From Candidatus Pantoea formicae (GTDB taxonomy: Bacteria; Pseudomonadota; Gammaproteobacteria; Enterobacterales; Enterobacteriaceae), in contig NZ_VWXD01000007.1 in assembly GCF_011752625.1 (NCBI RefSeq), forward strand, positions 225,334 to 289,333: DNA of 64,000 bases, given 5' to 3'. The translations under genes were made by a program, and so were the position numbers. Below the pieces are notes generated by a model, which was given only the letters and a program-made list of their open reading frames with translations, ran no database searches and was not told the DNA's origin. Each line of letters starts with the position of its first letter. Within the stretch, counting starts at the first letter, position 1. This document shows, in pieces, positions 59,816 through 64,000 of the stretch.

Positions 59816-61147
59816 ATGGATTCACTGAAAACCCTGTATCACGCGCATATCAATACGCTGCAACAGCGTGCGCAGCAGGTACTGGCACGCTTTAAGCTTG
59901 ATGCCATGTTGATTCATTCTGGCGAGCTGTTAACCGTTTTCCTCGACGACCACGACTATCCGTTTAAAGTGAATCCGCAGTTCAAAGCTTGGGTGCCTGT
60001 CACGCAGGTTCCCAACTGCTGGTTATGGGTTGATGGGGTGAATAAGCCGAAGCTGTGGTTCTATTCGCCGGTGGACTACTGGCACAACGTTGAGCCGCTG
60101 CCAGACAGCTTCTGGACGCACGATGTCGACGTGGTGGGGCTGAAAAATGCGGATGATATCGCTCAACTGTTGCCTGCCCAGCGCGACAATGTCACCTACA
60201 TTGGTCCGGTGCCTTCTCGCGCAACACAGCTGGGTATCAACAGCGACCATGTTAATCCAAAAGGCGTGATCGACTTCCTGCACTATCATCGCAGCATCAA
60301 AACCGATTACGAGCTGGCCTGCATGCGTGAAGCGCAGAAGCTGGCGGTAGCGGGGCATCGTGCGGCGAAAGAAGCCTTCTTCTCCGGCATGAGCGAGTTC
60401 GATATCAATATTGCCTATCTGACCGCGACGGGCCACCGCGATATTGATGTGCCGTACGGCAACATCATTGCGCTGAACGAACACGCTGCCGTACTGCATT
60501 ACACCAAACTCGATCATCAGCCACCGGCCAAGCGCCACAGTTTTCTGATTGATGCGGGTGCGGAATACCTTGGCTATGCTGCCGATCTGACGCGCAGCTA
60601 TGCGGCGCAGAGTAAATCGCGCTATGCCGAAATGGTAGAAGCGATGAATAAAGAAGAGTTGGCGCTGATCGCTACGCTGAAAGCTGGCGTGCGCTATACC
60701 GACTACCATCTGCAAATGCATCAGCGCATTGCCCGACTGTTGCTGAAGTTTGACTTGGTCAAAGGCCTGACTGAAGAGACGCTGGTGGCGGAAGACCTGA
60801 CCGGTCCATTTATGCCGCACGGTTTGGGGCATCCGCTGGGCTTGCAGGTGCATGACGTGGCCGGCTTTATGCAAGATGACAATGGCACGCACTTGGCCGC
60901 ACCGTCACAGTATCCTTATCTGCGTTGTACCCGCGTGCTGGAACCGGGCATGGTGCTGACCATCGAGCCAGGTTTCTACATTATCGATTCACTGCTAGCG
61001 AAACTGCGTGGCGGTAAGTACAACCAGTACTTTGACTGGCAGGCGATCGATGCACTAAAACCGTACGGTGGTATTCGTATTGAGGATAATGTGGTCATCC
61101 ACGCCAATCGCGTTGAAAACATGACGCGCGACCTGCATCTGGCCTGA
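59816..61147 (+). CDS. pepQ: PepQ, Xaa-Pro dipeptidase
   Basis: 443 residues, E. coli length. Prolidase of family M24B; metal ligands are seen in FLIDAGAEYLGYAADLTRS, PHGLGHPLGLQVHD, TIEPGFY and IRIEDNVVI. I chose ATG at 59816 (MDSLKTLYHAHI) with SD cggaga; the upstream open frame overlaps fadB's control region. Overlaps yigZ by 1 bp. Confidence 0.96.
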   Translation: MDSLKTLYHAHINTLQQRAQQVLARFKLDAMLIHSGELLTVFLDDHDYPFKVNPQFKAWVPVTQVPNCWLWVDGVNKPKLWFYSPVDYWHNVEPLPDSFWTHDVDVVGLKNADDIAQLLPAQRDNVTYIGPVPSRATQLGINSDHVNPKGVIDFLHYHRSIKTDYELACMREAQKLAVAGHRAAKEAFFSGMSEFDINIAYLTATGHRDIDVPYGNIIALNEHAAVLHYTKLDHQPPAKRHSFLIDAGAEYLGYAADLTRSYAAQSKSRYAEMVEAMNKEELALIATLKAGVRYTDYHLQMHQRIARLLLKFDLVKGLTEETLVAEDLTGPFMPHGLGHPLGLQVHDVAGFMQDDNGTHLAAPSQYPYLRCTRVLEPGMVLTIEPGFYIIDSLLAKLRGGKYNQYFDWQAIDALKPYGGIRIEDNVVIHANRVENMTRDLHLA

Positions 61148-61764
61148 TGGTTGCGTACGATATTCCCGCTGAGGCTGTGAGCCTCAGCGAGGAAACCATC
61201 AAGAAAAGCCGCTTTATTACTTATCTGGCGCATACCGTTGGCGTTGAGGCGGCGCGTGCTTTTGTACAGCAGGTGAAGTTGGAACATCCTGCGGCGCGCC
61301 ATCACTGCTGGGCGTGGGTTGCTGGGGCACCGGATGATTCGCAGCAGCTGGGTTTCTCCGATGATGGTGAGCCTTCTGGCACGGCGGGAAAACCGATGCT
61401 GGCACAGTTGATGGGGAGTGGCGTGGGTGAGATTACGGCGGTGGTGGTGCGTTATTATGGCGGCATTATGCTGGGCACCGGTGGATTAGTGAAAGCGTAT
61501 GGCGGCGGCGTGCAGCAGGGGCTGAAGCAACTGATGCGTGCGCGTAAAGTGCCGATGCAATCTTTTACCTTGCAATGTGATTATGCCCAGTTGAGTGATA
61601 TCGAGCGTCTGTTGCAACGCTTTGACGGCATCATTGAAGAGAGCCATTATCAGGATCGTATCGCGCTACGTCTGGCGTTGCCGCATCCACAGATTGATGG
61701 CTTTCGGCAAAACCTTTCTGACTACAGCCGGGGCGCGCTGACGCTCATCCCGCTGGACCATTAA
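61147..61764 (+). CDS. yigZ: YigZ, IMPACT family protein
   Basis: 205 residues of the IMPACT/UPF0029 family. N-terminal domain with KKSRFITYL and HHCWAWV, GEPSGTAGKPML signature and RYYGGIMLGTGGLVKAYGGG; C-terminal ferredoxin-like domain. Function is not settled. Starts within the pepQ stop (TGATG). Confidence 0.93.
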   Translation: MVAYDIPAEAVSLSEETIKKSRFITYLAHTVGVEAARAFVQQVKLEHPAARHHCWAWVAGAPDDSQQLGFSDDGEPSGTAGKPMLAQLMGSGVGEITAVVVRYYGGIMLGTGGLVKAYGGGVQQGLKQLMRARKVPMQSFTLQCDYAQLSDIERLLQRFDGIIEESHYQDRIALRLALPHPQIDGFRQNLSDYSRGALTLIPLDH

Positions 61765-61791
61765 AAGCATCTGTTTAAAGGAAACGGCTGA

Positions 61792-63243
61792 ATGCATTTT
61801 CGCGCCATTACCCGCATCGTGGGCTTGTTGGTGATTTTATTCTCGGTGACGATGATCCTGCCGGGGCTGGTGGCCTTGATTTACCGCGACGGCGCTGGGC
61901 GCGCGTTCAGCCAGACCTTTATGATGGCGATTGTTATCGGCTCGCTGCTGTGGTGGCCGAATCGCAAAAAGAAAACCGAACTGAAGCCTCGCGAAGGATT
62001 TCTGATTGTCGTGCTGTTCTGGACCGTGCTGGGAAGCGTGGGGGCCATGCCCTTTATTTTCGCGGAACAGCCGCATTTGTCGGTCACCGATGCGTTCTTT
62101 GAATCCTTCTCTGGGCTGACGACCACGGGCGCCACCACGCTGGTGGGCCTTGATACCTTACCGAAAGCGATTTTGTTCTATCGTCAGATGCTGCAATGGC
62201 TGGGCGGTATGGGGATCATCGTGCTGGCCGTAGCCATCTTGCCGATTCTGGGTGTCGGTGGCATGCAGCTTTATCGTGCTGAAATGCCGGGGCCTCTAAA
62301 AGATAACAAAATGCGTCCGCGCATTGCCGAAACGGCTAAAACGCTGTGGTTGATCTACGTGTTACTCACCGTCGCCTGTGCTGTGGCACTTTGGCTGGCG
62401 GGGATGCCAATGTTCGATGCCATTGGCCACAGCTTCTCTACCATCGCGATTGGTGGTTTTTCTACACATGATGCGAGTATCGGCTACTTCAATAGTCCTA
62501 CTATCAATACCATTGTGGCGGTGTTCCTGCTGATCTCGGGCTGTAACTATGGCCTGCATTTCTCTTTATTAAGTGGTCGTAGCCTCAAAGTTTACTGGCG
62601 CGATCCCGAATTCCGCATGTTTATTGGCGTGCAGCTCACGTTAGTGCTGATCTGTACGGTAGTGCTGTGGTTCCACAATGTGTATGCCAGCGGTTGGCAA
62701 ACATTGAACCAGGCCTTTTTCCAGGTGGTGTCGATGGCAACCACCGCGGGCTTCACTACAGATAGCATTGCGCGCTGGCCATTGTTCCTACCGGTGCTGT
62801 TGCTCTGCTCTGCTTTTATCGGCGGTATGGCGGGATCGACCGGTGGTGGATTAAAGGTCATTCGTATTTTGCTGCTGTTTAAGCAAGGCTCACGTGAACT
62901 GAAGCGCTTAGTGCATCCAAACGCGGTTTACACTATCAAACTGGGTAATCGTGCACTGCCGGAACGTATCCTTGAAGCGGTGTGGGGTTTCTTCTCTGCT
63001 TACGCGTTGGTGTTCTTACTCAGCATGCTGGCTATCATCGCCACGGGCGTGGATGACTTTTCTGCCTTTGCGGCTGTGGCGGCAACACTAAACAACCTCG
63101 GGCCAGGCTTGGGCGTTGTGGCAGACAACTTCGCTTCAATGAATGATGTTGCTAAGTGGATTTTGATTTTAACCATGCTGTTTGGGCGTCTTGAGGTGTT
63201 CACACTGCTGGTCCTGTTCACCCCGACCTTCTGGCGTGAATAA
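61792..63243 (+). CDS. trkH: TrkH, potassium uptake channel subunit
   Basis: 483 residues, E. coli length. K+ permeation subunit of the Trk system with TrkA/SapD. Four pore-loop repeats are seen: SGLTTTGATT, FSTIAIGGFSTHD, SMATTAGFTTD and AATLNNLGPGLG. Signature GGMAGSTGGGLKVIR lies near 345. Between yigZ and hemG as in E. coli. Confidence 0.96.
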   Translation: MHFRAITRIVGLLVILFSVTMILPGLVALIYRDGAGRAFSQTFMMAIVIGSLLWWPNRKKKTELKPREGFLIVVLFWTVLGSVGAMPFIFAEQPHLSVTDAFFESFSGLTTTGATTLVGLDTLPKAILFYRQMLQWLGGMGIIVLAVAILPILGVGGMQLYRAEMPGPLKDNKMRPRIAETAKTLWLIYVLLTVACAVALWLAGMPMFDAIGHSFSTIAIGGFSTHDASIGYFNSPTINTIVAVFLLISGCNYGLHFSLLSGRSLKVYWRDPEFRMFIGVQLTLVLICTVVLWFHNVYASGWQTLNQAFFQVVSMATTAGFTTDSIARWPLFLPVLLLCSAFIGGMAGSTGGGLKVIRILLLFKQGSRELKRLVHPNAVYTIKLGNRALPERILEAVWGFFSAYALVFLLSMLAIIATGVDDFSAFAAVAATLNNLGPGLGVVADNFASMNDVAKWILILTMLFGRLEVFTLLVLFTPTFWRE

Positions 63244-63261
63244 GAGAAACAGGATTATCTA

Positions 63262-63798
63262 ATGAAAGCATTGATTCTTTATTCCAGCCGCGATGGGCAA
63301 ACCCGCGAGATCGCGGCGCGTATTGCGCAGACGTTAGCGCCGCAGCAGCTGTGTGATGTGATTGATTTACTGGAAGCACAGAAGGTTGAATGGTCGCAGT
63401 ATGATCGTGTGTTAATTGGCGCCTCCATTCGCTATGGCCATTTCCATCCAGCATTAATCAAGTTTGTTACTCAACATCGGGCGGAATTACTGCAACGTGT
63501 CAGTGGCTTCTTCAGTGTTAACCTGACTGCCCGTAAGGCGGATAAGTGTACGCCTGCAACCAATGCTTATACACGTAAGTTTCTTGAGCAGTCTCCGTGG
63601 CAGCCAGATTGCTGCGCGGTGTTCGCCGGCGCGCTGCGTTATCCCCGTTATCGCTGGTTTGATCGTGTCATGATTCAACTGATTATGCGCATGACGGGCG
63701 GTGAGACGGATACATCTAAAGAAGTTGAATACACGGATTGGAATAAAGTGACGGTTTTTGCCCAGGATTTTGTTCATTTACCAGGCAAATCGTTGTGA
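63262..63798 (+). CDS. hemG: HemG, menaquinone-dependent protoporphyrinogen IX dehydrogenase
   Basis: 178 residues. Flavodoxin-fold enzyme of heme synthesis. N-terminal FMN loop LYSSRDGQTREIA, then GASIRYGHFHP, and an insertion near 125-150 (RYRWFDRVMIQLIMRMTGG) that marks HemG rather than flavodoxin. SD aacagga. Followed by the rRNA operon promoters. Confidence 0.95.
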   Translation: MKALILYSSRDGQTREIAARIAQTLAPQQLCDVIDLLEAQKVEWSQYDRVLIGASIRYGHFHPALIKFVTQHRAELLQRVSGFFSVNLTARKADKCTPATNAYTRKFLEQSPWQPDCCAVFAGALRYPRYRWFDRVMIQLIMRMTGGETDTSKEVEYTDWNKVTVFAQDFVHLPGKSL

Positions 63799-63853
63799 AA
63801 TAGAGCGTTGTGGCTAAATTTAGGCCGAACGATAATTTTTTTGCAATAAACCC

Positions 63854-63881
63854 TTGTCAGCCCCGAATAACTCCCTATAAT
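63854..63881 (+). promoter_or_regulatory. rRNA operon promoter P1
   Basis: TTGTCA (63854-63859), 16 bp, TATAAT (63876-63881), then a G+C-rich discriminator (gcgccacc) typical of stringent control. An AT-rich tract just upstream (63830-63848) fits an UP element. Confidence 0.93.
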
Positions 63882-63974
63882 GCGCCACCACTGAGACGGC
63901 AAAGCGGCAACGCAGACGGCTCAGCAGGGAGTGAAATGATTCATCCCGCCGGAGAAAGACGCTGAAAAAAGTGT

Positions 63975-64000
63975 TTGACTCTGAAGGAGGAAAGCGTAAT
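63975..64000 (+). promoter_or_regulatory. rRNA operon promoter P2 (cut by window edge)
   Basis: TTGACT (63975-63980), 16 bp, then TAAT at 63997-64000 where the -10 is cut off. Position about 120 bp after P1 fits rrn leader layout. The 16S gene should lie downstream, as in rrnA after hemG. Confidence 0.85.

Overview
This 64 kb window looks like an ordinary enterobacterial chromosome segment with family-specific rearrangements. Almost every protein is close in length and motif to an Escherichia coli K-12 counterpart, and most genes follow the 85-87 min order of that chromosome (wec - tRNA - hem - cyaA - dapF/xerC - uvrD - corA - recQ - metE/metR - udp - ubi - tat - fad - pepQ - trkH - hemG - rrn). 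The G+C-rich third positions, the missing rffGH and cyaY, and the inserted abrB, glpT, yehS and pepE suggest Erwiniaceae (Pantoea/Erwinia type). That assignment is an inference from gene order and protein similarity recalled from memory; no search was run.

Layout. 1-10440: enterobacterial common antigen (ECA) cluster wecA(partial)-wzzE-wecB-wecC-wecD-wecE-wzxE-wecF-wzyE-wecG, mostly overlapping. 10549-11266: tRNA operon Arg(CCG)-His(GTG)-Leu(CAG)-Pro(TGG), followed by a structured repeat carrying a copy of the tRNA-Pro 3' end and its terminator. 11329-11743: the small RNA GlmZ with a sigma-54-type promoter and three GlrR-type sites. 11819-15850 (minus): hemCDXY, divergent from cyaA. 16163-24565: cyaA, lptM, the overlapping dapF-DUF484-xerC-yigB set, then uvrD with a LexA box. 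24636-28445: corA with a corL-like leader peptide, abrB, rarD, yigI. 28609-34667: pldA, recQ, rhtC, rhtB, pldB, yigL. 34700-39408: glpT, yigM/bioP, a repeat-rich 557 bp gap, yehS and metR. 39481-45193: metE with MetJ boxes, dlhH, udp with two CRP sites, and an unrecognised TPR/glycosyltransferase-like gene. 45279-56129: rmuC, ubiE-ubiJ-ubiB, tatABC, tatD, rfaH, pepE, ubiD, fre. 56272-63798: fadBA divergent from pepQ, then yigZ, trkH, hemG. 63854-64000: the P1 and P2 promoters of an rRNA operon whose genes lie beyond the window.

How the genes work together. The wec genes make and assemble the ECA trisaccharide polymer. hemCDXY and hemG serve heme synthesis. ubiE, ubiJ, ubiB and ubiD serve ubiquinone synthesis. 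tatABC exports folded proteins. fadBA is the aerobic beta-oxidation complex. CRP-type sites precede cyaA, glpT and udp, linking carbon status to cAMP synthesis, glycerol-3-phosphate uptake and uridine salvage.

Most of the window is core genome and I see no prophage, CRISPR array, transposase or defence island. The less ordinary parts are the tRNA-Pro-derived structured repeat (11044-11266), the MITE-like repeat plus 36-bp tandem array downstream of yehS (37393-37915), and the TPR/glycosyltransferase-like gene between udp and rmuC (43925-45193).
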